From: VYDC01 sp963667515
GTDB lineage: Bacteria > Chloroflexota > Dehalococcoidia > UBA2979
Reading direction: 5' to 3'
Length of the DNA stretch: 64,000 nucleotides
NCBI GenBank assembly: GCA_963667515.2
Contig: CAXXXY010000002.1
Coordinates: 460,612 to 524,611, forward strand
This document shows positions 16,513 to 25,249 of the stretch, piece by piece. Numbering within the stretch: the first letter of the stretch is position 1; the number at the start of each line of letters is the position of its first letter. Position numbers and translations under genes: made by a program. The notes beneath the pieces were generated by a model that had not been told where the DNA came from, did not search any database, and saw nothing but the letters and a program-made list of their open reading frames with translations.

Positions 16513-17256
16513 ATGACGACGAAGACCTACCGCCTGCGTGAGCGGGAGATGGAGCGCGGCTGGCACGTGCTGGACGCGGAGTCACGCCCGCTCGGTCGCC
16601 TTGCGACGGAGGCGGCGACGCTGCTCCTCGGCAAGCACAAGCCCAGCTACGAGCCGCACCTGGCGATGGGCGACTTCGTCGTCGTCGTGAACGCCTTGAA
16701 GGTGGCGGTGACCGGGCAGAAGTCGCGCCAGAAGATCTACTACCGCCACTCGGGCTACCCGGGCGGCCTGCGGGAGCGCACGCTGGAGCAGGAGCTCGCG
16801 CGCGACCCGCGCCGCGTGATCGAGCGCGCGGTGCGCGGGATGCTGCCGCACAACTCGCGCGGCCGCGAGCTCTTCCGCCACCTCAAGGTGTACGGCGGGC
16901 CCGAGCACCCGCACGAGGCGCAGCTCACCGCCGGCACCGGCGCGCGGGCGCGTCGCCGCCTCGCGCGGGGCGAGGAGGAGCCGCGTCGCGCACGTCGCTC
17001 CCGCGCCGCGACGGCAGAGCCGGCGACGGCCGCCGCTCCCGAGGCGGCAGCCGAGGCAGCGGCTCCCGACGCAGCGGTCGTCGAGGCTCCGGCCGCGCCG
17101 GAAGGCGCGCTCTCCCGCTGGAAGCGCGCGGAGCTCGACGCCGAGGCGGAGCGCGTCGGCATCGCGATCGAGGCGGGCTGGAAGAAGCAGGACGTGATCG
17201 ACGCCATCGAGGCGCAGCGCGCGGCAGCGGCCGATGCGCCCGAGCAGGACGGGTAG
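16513..17256 (+). CDS. rplM: 50S ribosomal protein L13 with C-terminal SAP/Rho-N-like extension
   Basis: Residues about 1-145 are L13, with WHVLDAESRPLGRLATEAA, LGKHKPSYEPHLAMGD and the YRHSGYPGGLRE motif. L13 is an early 50S assembly protein. The protein is 247 residues, about 100 more than usual. A linker rich in Ala/Glu/Pro leads to a predicted helical segment at about 197-240 (SRWKRAELDAEAERVGI, then WKKQDVIDAIEAQ). This resembles the helix-extended-loop-helix pattern of SAP/Rho-N domains, which bind nucleic acids. The domain call is my pattern reading. Confidence 0.93.
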   Translation: MTTKTYRLREREMERGWHVLDAESRPLGRLATEAATLLLGKHKPSYEPHLAMGDFVVVVNALKVAVTGQKSRQKIYYRHSGYPGGLRERTLEQELARDPRRVIERAVRGMLPHNSRGRELFRHLKVYGGPEHPHEAQLTAGTGARARRRLARGEEEPRRARRSRAATAEPATAAAPEAAAEAAAPDAAVVEAPAAPEGALSRWKRAELDAEAERVGIAIEAGWKKQDVIDAIEAQRAAAADAPEQDG

Positions 17257-17259
17257 CCC

Positions 17260-17658
17260 ATGACCACCGACCAGCACTACTACTACGGCCTCGGGCGGCG
17301 AAAGAGCTCGATCGCGCGGGTGCGGCTCTACCCGGGCGCCGGCACCGTGGTCATCAACGGCCGCGCGGTGGAGGACGTCATCCCGCGCGCCTCGCTGCGG
17401 CAGGAGATGATGCGCCCGCTCGCCGTCACCGGCGGTCTCGGGCGCTTCAATGTGCAGGTGAAGGCGACGGGCGGCGGCGTCTCGGGCTGGGCCGGCGCGA
17501 TTCGCCACGGCATCGCTCGCGCGCTGCTCGCCGCCGACGAGGGCAACCGCCGTCCGCTGCGCTCGCAGGGGCTGCTCACCCGCGACCCCCGTGTCAAGGA
17601 GCGCAAGAAGCCCGGCCTGAAGCGCGCCCGCAAGGCCCCGCAGTACACCAAGCGCTAA
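17260..17658 (+). CDS. rpsI: 30S ribosomal protein S9
   Basis: S9 (132 residues) reaches into the P site with its C-terminal tail. It has YYGLGRRKSSIARVRLYPG, the GGGVSGWAGAIRHGIARAL motif and the ending KARKAPQYTKR (family: KxPQxSKR), whose last arginine contacts P-site tRNA. ATG 17260 follows the rplM stop by three bases; rplM-rpsI is a conserved pair. It is the last gene of the + strand block. Confidence 0.97.
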   Translation: MTTDQHYYYGLGRRKSSIARVRLYPGAGTVVINGRAVEDVIPRASLRQEMMRPLAVTGGLGRFNVQVKATGGGVSGWAGAIRHGIARALLAADEGNRRPLRSQGLLTRDPRVKERKKPGLKRARKAPQYTKR

Positions 17659-17681
17659 CGAGCGCGAGCATTCCGCTCGAC

Positions 17682-17826
17682 TCGAGGGGCTGCCGCCGCC
17701 TTCGATGCGACGGTGGCTTAGATTCGGGCGTGGGTCCGAAGCAACGTCAGCCTTGCGCCGTGCCCCCGCCGCTCCGCGAACCATCGTCGATGCGCGAGCC
17801 CTCTTGCAGGAGCGGCAGCCCCTCGA
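17682..17826. repeat. 15-bp inverted repeat enclosing 115 bp in the rpsI/mutase intergenic region
   Basis: TCGAGGGGCTGCCGC (17682-17696) recurs as its exact reverse complement at 17812-17826. The 115 bases between have no convincing reading frame. Just outside, 17829-17843 forms a small hairpin (GCAACG-GAA-CGTTGC) that could terminate the leftward mutase transcript. The pair could be a small inverted-repeat element or a large hairpin between the two convergent genes. No clear target duplication is seen. Confidence 0.5.
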
Positions 17827-17849
17827 ATGCAACGGAACGTTGCCGCTGC

Positions 17850-19283
17850 TTAGAGTGTGACGCCGGCGAGCTCCTGGCCGGCGTGGAGCGCCGCCTGCAC
17901 CTGGTCCTGCGATGGCATCTCCGCGTAGATGCGCAGCAGCGGCTCCGTGCCGCTGAAGCGCATCAGCAGCCACCAGCCGCCCTCGAGGCGGAAGCGATAG
18001 CCGTCCAGCGTGTCGCGTGACTCCACGGCGAAGCCCGCGATCTCGCGCGGCTCGACCTCGGCGACGCGCTCGCGGATCGCCTCCTTCTCCTCCGCGCGCA
18101 CCGTGATGTCGACGCGGTCGTACTCGTGCGGGCCGACCTCGGCGTAGAGATCGGCGAGCAGCTCCGAGGGCTTCTTCCCCGTGCGCACCATGTAGTCCAG
18201 CAGCAGCAGGCCGGAGAGCACGCCGTCGCGCTCGGGGATGTGGCCGCGGAACGCGTAGCCGCCGGACTCCTCGCCCGCGATCAGCGCGTCCGTCTCCATC
18301 ATCCGCGGGCCGAGGAAGCGGAAGCCGACCTGCGTCTCGTGGACGGGGCAGTCGTAGAGCTCGCCCAGGCGGTCGACCATGCACGACATGGTGATCGAGC
18401 GGACGATCGGCCCTCGATCGCCGCGCTCGGCGAGGAAGTAGCGCGTGAGCAGCGCGAAGGCCTGGTGCTGCGTGATGAAGCGGCCGCGCTCGTCGACGAG
18501 GCCGAAGCGATCGCCGTCGCCGTCGGTGGAGAGCCCCACGTCGTAGCCGCCCGCCGCGAGCGTCTCCATCTGCTCGCCGAGGTTGGGCGCGATCGGCTCG
18601 GGCGCGCGCAGCCCCGGGAACGCCGGGTTGCGCTGGCCGTGGAGCTCGGTGACGCGCGTGGAGGCGCCCTGCCCGATCGCCTCGGCGGTCCAGCCGGCGG
18701 CCGCGCCGTACATCGAGTCGACGTGCACGGAGAGCCCCGCGTCGCGGATGCCCTCGATGCCCACGAAGGCGCGCGCGGCGGCGAGGTACGCGGGCTGCCC
18801 GTCGAAGCTCTGGATCAGCTTCGACGCCTCGGCCTCGCCGGCCGCGACGCGCTTCACGCGGCCCTCGGCGATCACCGCCGGCACCGCGCGCTCGATCTCG
18901 TCCGTGACGGCGGGGGAGGCGGCGCCGCCGTACTCGGGCTTCACCTTGAAGCCGTTCCAGCGCGCGGGGTTGTGGCTCGCCGTGATGACGATGCCCGAGC
19001 CCGCGCCGCGCTCCACGACCGCGAAGGAGAGCGCCGGGGTGGGCAGCGGCGTCTCCGAGAGCGCCACGCGGATGCCGTTCCCCGCCATCACCTCCGCCGC
19101 GGCGCGCGCGAACGAGCCCGAGAGGAAGCGCGTGTCGTAGCCGATCGCCACCTCGCGGTCGGCGAGGTCGTGGCGCTGCAGGTACTCGGCGGTCGCCTGC
19201 GTCACCGCGCGCACGTTGTCGAAGGTGTAGTCCTCGGCGATGACGGCTCGCCAGCCGTCTGTGCCGAAGCGAATCTCGCTCAT
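17850..19283 (-). CDS. Phosphomannomutase/phosphoglucomutase (alpha-D-phosphohexomutase family)
   Basis: This 477-residue enzyme interconverts hexose 6-phosphate and 1-phosphate. The catalytic phosphoserine motif TASHNP is at 101-106 (Ser103). The metal loop DGDGDR is at 254-259 and the sugar-specificity loop GEESGG at 337-342. GEESGG leaves glucose versus mannose open. Its ATG overlaps the stop of the upstream pyrophosphorylase gene by four bases, so the two are translationally coupled and probably feed one nucleotide-sugar route. Confidence 0.93.
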   Translation of the reverse strand: MSEIRFGTDGWRAVIAEDYTFDNVRAVTQATAEYLQRHDLADREVAIGYDTRFLSGSFARAAAEVMAGNGIRVALSETPLPTPALSFAVVERGAGSGIVITASHNPARWNGFKVKPEYGGAASPAVTDEIERAVPAVIAEGRVKRVAAGEAEASKLIQSFDGQPAYLAAARAFVGIEGIRDAGLSVHVDSMYGAAAGWTAEAIGQGASTRVTELHGQRNPAFPGLRAPEPIAPNLGEQMETLAAGGYDVGLSTDGDGDRFGLVDERGRFITQHQAFALLTRYFLAERGDRGPIVRSITMSCMVDRLGELYDCPVHETQVGFRFLGPRMMETDALIAGEESGGYAFRGHIPERDGVLSGLLLLDYMVRTGKKPSELLADLYAEVGPHEYDRVDITVRAEEKEAIRERVAEVEPREIAGFAVESRDTLDGYRFRLEGGWWLLMRFSGTEPLLRIYAEMPSQDQVQAALHAGQELAGVTL

Positions 19284-20410
19284 TCGGCCATCCTGTCCGC
19301 TGCGTCTGTGCTGTCGAATGTCTCTCCCGGCTCGATCGCGTGGCCGCGTGGGACGGAGGCGCCGGGCGCGACCTGCGCCTCGTGCGCCACGACCGCGCCG
19401 TCGAGCTCGGCGCCGGCGCCGACCACGGCACCCGTGGCGAGCACGCTGCCCTCGACGGTGGCGCCCGCGCCCACCGTGACGCCGTCCCAGAGCACCGAGC
19501 CCGCGACGCGCGCGCCCGATTCGATGCGGCAGCGCTCGCCGATCACGGCGGGGCCCTCCACGTAGGCGCCCGCTGCGAGCACGCTGCCGGCGCCGACGAG
19601 CGCCGGCCCCGTCAGCTCGGCGCCCACCTCGATGCTGGCGCCGTCGGCGCGGCTCGCGCCCGCGGCGACGAGGTCGAGGTTGGCGCGCAGATAGGCGCTC
19701 GGGTTGCCGACGTCCATCCAGTAGCCCTCGTGCGGCACGCCGAGGAGCTGTCGGCCGCCGTCGGCGAGCGTGGGGAAGAGCTCGTCCTCCACGCGGTGGA
19801 AGCGCTCGGGGTCCATCTCGCCGAGCAGGGCGCGATCGAAGATCCAGACGCCCGTGTTGATCCAGTGCGAGGGCGCGCTCTCGCGCGGTGGCTTCTCTAC
19901 GAAGCGCTCGATGCGTGCCGGCCCGTCGGGTCGCGCGTCGGCTCCGACGCCTTCGAGCACGGCGACGCCGAAGGGCGACGGGTCGTCGACGTGCACGAGG
20001 CCGATCGAGAGCTCGGCGGCGCGCGCGCGGTGCGCCGCGATCATCGCGCCGAGGTCGAGGTCGGTGAGGATGTCACCGTTCAGCACGAGGAAAGGCTCGC
20101 TCGCCGCGGCGCCGTCGTCGCTCCAGCCGCGAGCGACGCTGGCGATCGCGCCGCCCGAGCCCAGCGGCGTGTCCTCGTAGGCGTAGTCCAGCTCCACGCC
20201 CAGCGCCGAGCCGTCCCCGAGCGAGTCGCGGATCGCCTCGGAGCGCTGCGTCATCGCCAGCGTGACGCGCGCGACTCCGTGGCCGTGCAGGTAGCGCAGG
20301 AGGTGCTCCAGGAGCGGGCGGTTGAGGATCGGGACGAGCTGCTTCGGGGTACGCCACGTGAGCGGCCGCAACCGCGTGCCCTCGCCGCCTACGAGCACGA
20401 TTGCGCGCAT
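19280..20410 (-). CDS. NDP-sugar pyrophosphorylase (mannose-1-phosphate guanylyltransferase-like)
   Basis: This 376-residue nucleotidyltransferase would join a nucleoside triphosphate to a sugar 1-phosphate. The signature GGEGTRLRPLT is at 8-18, followed by the PK of the active site, and LNGDILTD supplies the metal-binding aspartate. After the catalytic domain (to about residue 240) there is a left-handed beta-helix of hexapeptide repeats (for example VGAGSVLAAGAYVEGPAVIG). The architecture matches GDP-mannose or glucose-1-phosphate pyrophosphorylases; the nucleotide cannot be told from sequence. Confidence 0.9.
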   Translation of the reverse strand: MRAIVLVGGEGTRLRPLTWRTPKQLVPILNRPLLEHLLRYLHGHGVARVTLAMTQRSEAIRDSLGDGSALGVELDYAYEDTPLGSGGAIASVARGWSDDGAAASEPFLVLNGDILTDLDLGAMIAAHRARAAELSIGLVHVDDPSPFGVAVLEGVGADARPDGPARIERFVEKPPRESAPSHWINTGVWIFDRALLGEMDPERFHRVEDELFPTLADGGRQLLGVPHEGYWMDVGNPSAYLRANLDLVAAGASRADGASIEVGAELTGPALVGAGSVLAAGAYVEGPAVIGERCRIESGARVAGSVLWDGVTVGAGATVEGSVLATGAVVGAGAELDGAVVAHEAQVAPGASVPRGHAIEPGETFDSTDAADRMAE

Positions 20411-20511
20411 CGAGGGATCGTAGGGCCGCTCGGGACCCCGAACAACCGGGGGAATGCCCGAACGGCGAGACCTGCGGGGGCTGGCTCGCGGACTGCGGCC
20501 GGGTGGCTAGC

Positions 20512-21561
20512 TGTACTACCCAGGAAGGTTGTTCACAGGCGGGAGGCGGGGACGGCCCCGCCGACGCCGCCGTGCGGTCGGCGGTGATTGTAGCGGTAGA
20601 GCCAGCGTGGGAGCTGGCGCAGCCGCTCGGCGTTGGAGCGGTAGGGGCGGGCGTAGGCCCACTCGTTCTGCAGGATCTGGATGAAACGCTCGGCTTTGCC
20701 GTTCGTCTGCGGGCGGTAGGGCCGCGTGTGCGACAGCCGCACGTCTGCGGCAGCGGCGGCGCCGTGGAAGCTGCGGGCGACGGTGTAGGCCTTCGCGTTG
20801 TCGGTCAGGACCCGGCGCACGCGCACGCCACGCCGGCGGAAGGCCGCGAGCGCCTGCTCGAGGAAGGCGGCGCAGCTCGCGCCACGCTCGTCGGGCAGGA
20901 CGGAGACGTAGGCGTAACGGCTGTGGTCGTCGACGGCGACGTGTAGGTACTCCAGCCCCAGCGAACGCCGCGAATGCGGCCCGGAGCGCGTCTCGGCGAA
21001 GCCAGGCGCCATTCGCTTGCCGCCGCCCTCGGGGACGCGCCCGAGCTTCTTCACGTCGAGATGCAGCAGGTCGCCGGGGGCGTCGTGCTCGTAGCGGACC
21101 GGCTCCCGGGTGACGCGGTGCAGGCGGTCGAGCCGGTTGAGGCCGCGGCGCCGCAGCACGGCGTAGACCGTGGAGCGGGCGACCCCGAGCGCCCACTGGA
21201 TGCGATGCGGCCCGAATCCCTGCGTGCGTCGCACGGCGCAGATGCGTCGCTCCAGCTCGGGCGGCGTGCGCCGGGGATGCGCGCGCGGGGCGGAGCTGCG
21301 GTCCTCGAGCCCTGCCGCTCCCTCCGTCCGGAAGCGCCCCAGCCACTTGGCAACGGTGTGGCGGGAGACGCGGAAGTGGCGAGCGACCTCAGCCTGGGGC
21401 CAGCCGGCGTCCACTTCCCGCACGAGCTCGAGTCGGGTCAGCGGCGTCAGCCGCGCGTTACGATGGGCCATGAGGGTGTCCTCTCCTCGCTACTGCCGTG
21501 CTGTCACACACAGCAGCGGGCGAGGCCCCTCATCCTGTCAACAACCTACGTGGGAACTACA
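20512..21561 (-). mobile_element. IS481-family insertion sequence, copy 1
   Basis: This 1,050-bp element ends with TGTA...TACA. Its inverted ends are TGTAGTTCCCACGTAGGTTG on the transposase-5' side and TGTACTACCCAGGAAGGTTG on the other, matching imperfectly over about 28 bases. CTAG lies directly outside both ends (GCTAGC left, CCTAGC right). The right-hand CTAG contains the TAG stop of metK, so the insertion kept the metK frame intact. It has one transposase gene on the minus strand. It differs from the other three copies by at least one codon. Confidence 0.93.
20533..21471 (-). CDS. IS481-family transposase (copy 1)
   Basis: The 312-residue DDE transposase has an N-terminal helix-turn-helix (about residues 10-60, with HFRVSRHTVAKWLGRF) and an integrase-like catalytic core. 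Acidic catalytic residues are in HLDVKKLGR, VLTDNAKAY and NGKAERFIQ. An AGGAGAGGA ribosome-binding site precedes the ATG, and a TGCTGT...ACAGCA hairpin lies upstream inside the IS end. Here residue 49 or so is Thr (FRTEG); the other three copies have Ala. Confidence 0.93.
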   Translation of the reverse strand: MAHRNARLTPLTRLELVREVDAGWPQAEVARHFRVSRHTVAKWLGRFRTEGAAGLEDRSSAPRAHPRRTPPELERRICAVRRTQGFGPHRIQWALGVARSTVYAVLRRRGLNRLDRLHRVTREPVRYEHDAPGDLLHLDVKKLGRVPEGGGKRMAPGFAETRSGPHSRRSLGLEYLHVAVDDHSRYAYVSVLPDERGASCAAFLEQALAAFRRRGVRVRRVLTDNAKAYTVARSFHGAAAAADVRLSHTRPYRPQTNGKAERFIQILQNEWAYARPYRSNAERLRQLPRWLYRYNHRRPHGGVGGAVPASRL

Positions 21562-21562
21562 C

Positions 21563-22777
21563 CTAGCGGGCCGCTGCCTTCAGCTCGTCGACGCGGTCGA
21601 GGCGCTCCCACGGCGCCTCGTCCTCGCTGCGGCCGAAGTGGCCGTAGGCGGCGAGCTTCCTGTAGATCGGGCGGCGCAGCCCCAGCGTCTCGATGATGGC
21701 GGCCGGGCGCAGGTCGAAGTGGTCGCGCACCAGGCGCGCCAGCTCCTCGTCGTCGACGCTGCCGGTGCCGAAGCTCTCGACGCCCACCGAGGTGGGCTGC
21801 GCGACGCCGATCGCGTACGAGAGCTGCACCTCCAGCCGGTCGGCGAGCCCCGCCGCGACGAGGTTCTTCGCCACGTAGCGCGCCGCGTAGGCGGCGGAGC
21901 GGTCAACCTTCGAGGGGTCCTTGCCGGAGAAGGCGCCGCCGCCGTGGCGGGCGATGCCGCCGTAGGTGTCGACGATGATCTTGCGCCCCGTGAGGCCGGC
22001 GTCGCCCATCGGTCCGCCGGTGACGAAGCGCCCCGTTGGGTTCACGAGGATGCGCGTCTCGCTGTCCACGTCCATCAGCTCGGGCGGGCAGACCGCGCGA
22101 ATCACGTGCTGCGCGATGTCGTTTCGCAGCTGCTCGGCGCTGACGTCGGGCGCGTGCTGCGTGGAGACGACCACCGTGTCGATGCGCCGCGGCACGCCGT
22201 AGGCGTACTCCACCGTGACCTGCGACTTGCCGTCGGGACGCAGGTAGGGGAGCGTCCCGTCCTTGCGCAGCTCCGCGAGCCGCCGCACGAGGCGGTGCGC
22301 GAGCGCGATGGTGAGCGGCATGTACTCGGGCGTCTCGTTGCAGGCGAAGCCGACCATCATCCCCTGGTCGCCCGCGCCCAGCAGGTCGAAGTCATCGACC
22401 TCCCCGGCGCGCTCGCGCGCCTCCAGCGCGCGGTCGACGCCCAGCGCGATGTCGGCGGACTGCTCCTTGATGGCGTTGAGCACGCCGCAGGTCTCCCAGT
22501 CGAAGCCGAGGTCGGAGCGGTCGTAGCCGATCTCGCGCACGGTGTTGCGCACGATCGCCTGCAGATCGACGTAGGCCGAGGTGGTGATCTCCCCGAAGAT
22601 GAGCACGAAGCCCGTGGTGGTCGCCGTCTCGCAGGCGACGCGCGCCTCCGGGTCGAGGGTGAGGATCGCGTCGAGGACGGCGTCCGAGACCTGGTCGCAG
22701 AGCTTGTCGGGGTGGCCTTCGGTCACCGACTCGCTGGTGAGCATGAGCGATCGGGAGCCCTGGAAGCTCGTGGTCAC
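21563..22777 (-). CDS. metK: S-adenosylmethionine synthetase
   Basis: MetK (404 residues) makes S-adenosylmethionine from methionine and ATP in the cytoplasm. Conserved motifs are TEGHPDKLCDQ (residues 19-29), GAGDQGMM in the central domain, and the phosphate-binding GGGAFSGKDPSKVDRSAAY. Length is normal. It is the last gene of a leftward group with ahcY, a GNAT gene, mtnP and apt, which together cover formation and recycling of S-adenosylmethionine. Its TAG stop lies inside the CTAG target of IS481 copy 1. Confidence 0.97.
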   Translation of the reverse strand: MTTSFQGSRSLMLTSESVTEGHPDKLCDQVSDAVLDAILTLDPEARVACETATTTGFVLIFGEITTSAYVDLQAIVRNTVREIGYDRSDLGFDWETCGVLNAIKEQSADIALGVDRALEARERAGEVDDFDLLGAGDQGMMVGFACNETPEYMPLTIALAHRLVRRLAELRKDGTLPYLRPDGKSQVTVEYAYGVPRRIDTVVVSTQHAPDVSAEQLRNDIAQHVIRAVCPPELMDVDSETRILVNPTGRFVTGGPMGDAGLTGRKIIVDTYGGIARHGGGAFSGKDPSKVDRSAAYAARYVAKNLVAAGLADRLEVQLSYAIGVAQPTSVGVESFGTGSVDDEELARLVRDHFDLRPAAIIETLGLRRPIYRKLAAYGHFGRSEDEAPWERLDRVDELKAAAR

Positions 22778-22826
22778 GCGCGGTCCTCGCCTTCCTGCGC
22801 CGTCGCCGCTGGTGCCGCGGTGTCGG

Positions 22827-24125
22827 CTACGCGCCGCCCTCGCTCGCGCCTTCGAGGTCCCACGAGCTGAGGTAGTGCCGCTGCTCGTCGGTGAGGGTGT
22901 CGATGGTGATGCCCATCGCCTCGAGCTTCAGCCGCGCGACCTCCCGGTCGATTTCGAGGGGCACATCGTAGACGTTGGGCTCCATGCGGGCGTGCCCGCG
23001 CGCGATGTACTCGGCGCTCAGCGCCTGGTTCGCGAACGACATGTCCATGACCGAGGCGGGGTGCCCCTCGGCCGCGCCGAGGTTGACCAGCCGGCCGCCC
23101 GCCAGCACCACCAGCCGCCGACCGTCGGCGAGCGCGTACTCCTCGACGTTGTCGCGCAGCTCGCGCTTCGCCTCCGTCAGCGCCTCGAGGGTGGTCAGGT
23201 TGATCTCGGAGTCGAAGTGGCCCGAGTTGGCGAGGATCGCGCCTGACTTCATGCGCGCGAAGGAGGGCTCGTCGATGACGTTCACGTCGCCCGTGACGGT
23301 GACGAAGATGTCGCCCTCGGCGGCGGCGTCGGCGATCGGCATCACGCGGAAGCCGTCCATCACCGCCTCCAGCGCGGGGATCGGCTCCACCTCCGTCACG
23401 ATCACCTGCGCGCCCATGCCGCGCGCGCGGCTGGCGAGGCCGCGGCCGCACCAGCCGTAGCCGCAGACCACAAACGTCTTGCCGGCGATCAGCACATTGG
23501 TCGCGCGGATCACCCCGTCCAGGGTGGACTGCCCCGTGCCGTAGCGGTTGTCGAAGAAGTGCTTCGTGGCCGCGTCGTTCACGTTGATGATCGGGTAGGC
23601 GAGGCGACCCTCCGCTGCGAGCGCTCGCAGCCGGACCACGCCGGTGGTCGTCTCCTCCATGCCGCCGACCACGTCCTCCAGCAGGTCGCGGCGCGAGGTG
23701 TGGAGCAGCGCGACCAGATCGGCGCCGTCGTCGACGGTGAGCTGCGGGCGGTGGCCGGTCACCTCCTCCAGGTGGCGCGCGTAGGTGGCCGCGTCCTCGC
23801 CGCGGATGGCGTAGGTGGGGATGCCGTACTCGTGCATCAGCGCAGCGGCGACCTCGTCCTGCGTGGAGAGCGGGTTGGAGGCGCAGAGCCGCACCTCGGC
23901 GCCCGCGTCGTGGAGCGCGAGCACCAGGTTCGCCGTTTCCGAGGTGACGTGGAGGCAGCAGGCTATGCGCACGCCCGCCAGCGGCCGCTCGGCCGCGAAG
24001 CGCCGGCGGATCTCGCGGATCACCGGCATCTCGCGCGCCGCCCATTCGATGCGGCGCACGCCCTCGGCTGCCAGCGCCGCGTTCGCGACCTCGCCCAGCG
24101 GCGCGTCCGTTGCGGTGGTGCTCAT
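22827..24125 (-). CDS. ahcY: Adenosylhomocysteinase
   Basis: AhcY (432 residues) cleaves S-adenosylhomocysteine to homocysteine and adenosine, removing the product inhibitor of methyltransferases. The substrate-binding CLHVTSETANL, NDAATKHFFDNRYGTGQS, and the NAD-binding CGYGWCGRGLASRARGMGA are present. ATG 24125 was chosen because GGAGGAG precedes it and the ATGA overlaps the stop of the upstream GNAT gene. It is the shorter type, without the 40-residue insertion of some bacterial enzymes. Confidence 0.96.
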   Translation of the reverse strand: MSTTATDAPLGEVANAALAAEGVRRIEWAAREMPVIREIRRRFAAERPLAGVRIACCLHVTSETANLVLALHDAGAEVRLCASNPLSTQDEVAAALMHEYGIPTYAIRGEDAATYARHLEEVTGHRPQLTVDDGADLVALLHTSRRDLLEDVVGGMEETTTGVVRLRALAAEGRLAYPIINVNDAATKHFFDNRYGTGQSTLDGVIRATNVLIAGKTFVVCGYGWCGRGLASRARGMGAQVIVTEVEPIPALEAVMDGFRVMPIADAAAEGDIFVTVTGDVNVIDEPSFARMKSGAILANSGHFDSEINLTTLEALTEAKRELRDNVEEYALADGRRLVVLAGGRLVNLGAAEGHPASVMDMSFANQALSAEYIARGHARMEPNVYDVPLEIDREVARLKLEAMGITIDTLTDEQRHYLSSWDLEGASEGGA

Positions 24126-25168
24126 GCGGCTCCTCCTTCGCGCGCGCCGTCCCGATCGCGGGGGCGCAGCTCGATCCACTCCTCGACGTGCTCCGCGGGG
24201 GAGCCCGGTGCGCGCGAGAGCTCGGCGCGACGACGTGCGCGGAGCCTTCGCCACCACGCGCGAGCGCCCAGCGCCGAGCGCCGCACCAGCCGCGCCTCCA
24301 CCACCGGCGCCCCATGCTCGTAGCCGAGGCGTCGGTAGGCGCGCACGGCGCGCACATTATCAGGATCGACGGAGAGCACGGCGAGCGATACCCCGCGCGC
24401 GAAGAGCTCGGCGGTGACGGCCGAGGTGACGCGCGTCGCCAGCCCGCGCGAGCGGTAGGCGGGGTGCGTGAGCACGTTGCCGACCACGCCGACGCCCCGC
24501 TTCGGCGCGACCACGTGCGTCCCCGCCACCGCGACGAGGCGCGCGCCCTCGAACGCGCCCCAGTACAGCGAGCGCTCGACGTCGGCGGCGGTGTAGTGCG
24601 ATGGGCCGCCGCCCGTGCGGTAGAGCGCGTTGAGCGCCGGCACGTCGAAGCCGTGCAGCCGCCGCAGCGGCAGCGCCCCGCCCGCGTCTCGCGCCTCGCT
24701 GCCGGCCGTCGGCGCGTCGCCGGCCGCTCGCGGCTCGTGGAGGGGGCGGAAGGAGGTGGCCGTGACCTGCATGCGGATCATCGTCAGTCGATCCGCAGCG
24801 TGGTGCGTCGGCTGGAGCGCCGGCAGATGTTCGGGCGTGGCAGTCGCGAGGTAGGCGACGCGCGGGCCGGGGTGCAGCGCCAGGATCGCGCGCACGACCA
24901 GCGGATCGCCGAGCAGCAGCGTGGAGCGGCCGCCGCCCTGCGTGTGCGCGACGAGCCCGCTGGCGCCGCCCCCGCGCTCGCCGAGCCAGAAGCGCGCCCG
25001 CGAGAAGAGCGGCGGGTCGAGCTGCGCCAGGGCGTAGGCGCTGTAGGCGCGGTCGCCGCTCATCGCGGTGTCCAACTCGCTGCGGTCGCGGCTCTCGTGG
25101 ACGCACACCAGCTCCGTCGCGGCGCGGGCTCCGCGCCCCCATCGAGGAGAAGGCATCGCCCGCGTCAC
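24122..25168 (-). CDS. GNAT-family N-acetyltransferase
   Basis: The 348-residue protein has a C-terminal GNAT fold: the acetyl-CoA pyrophosphate loop appears as AYRSRGLATRVTSAVTAEL and is followed by LSVDPDNVRAVRAYRRLGY. The N-terminal 150 residues look like a second, degenerate GNAT-like half. The substrate is unknown. Its stop overlaps the ahcY start, so it is in the SAM-cycle operon. GTG 25168 is the assumed start; an ATG at 25156 is equally possible. Confidence 0.8.
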   Translation of the reverse strand: MTRAMPSPRWGRGARAATELVCVHESRDRSELDTAMSGDRAYSAYALAQLDPPLFSRARFWLGERGGGASGLVAHTQGGGRSTLLLGDPLVVRAILALHPGPRVAYLATATPEHLPALQPTHHAADRLTMIRMQVTATSFRPLHEPRAAGDAPTAGSEARDAGGALPLRRLHGFDVPALNALYRTGGGPSHYTAADVERSLYWGAFEGARLVAVAGTHVVAPKRGVGVVGNVLTHPAYRSRGLATRVTSAVTAELFARGVSLAVLSVDPDNVRAVRAYRRLGYEHGAPVVEARLVRRSALGARAWWRRLRARRRAELSRAPGSPAEHVEEWIELRPRDRDGAREGGAA

Positions 25169-25249
25169 CGCCTCACCCCCGAGCGGCGCCGGTCGCTGCG
25201 CGGCGCGCGGCTCACAGTCGGGCGCTCACGGGGCGGCGCTCACCGGCGC

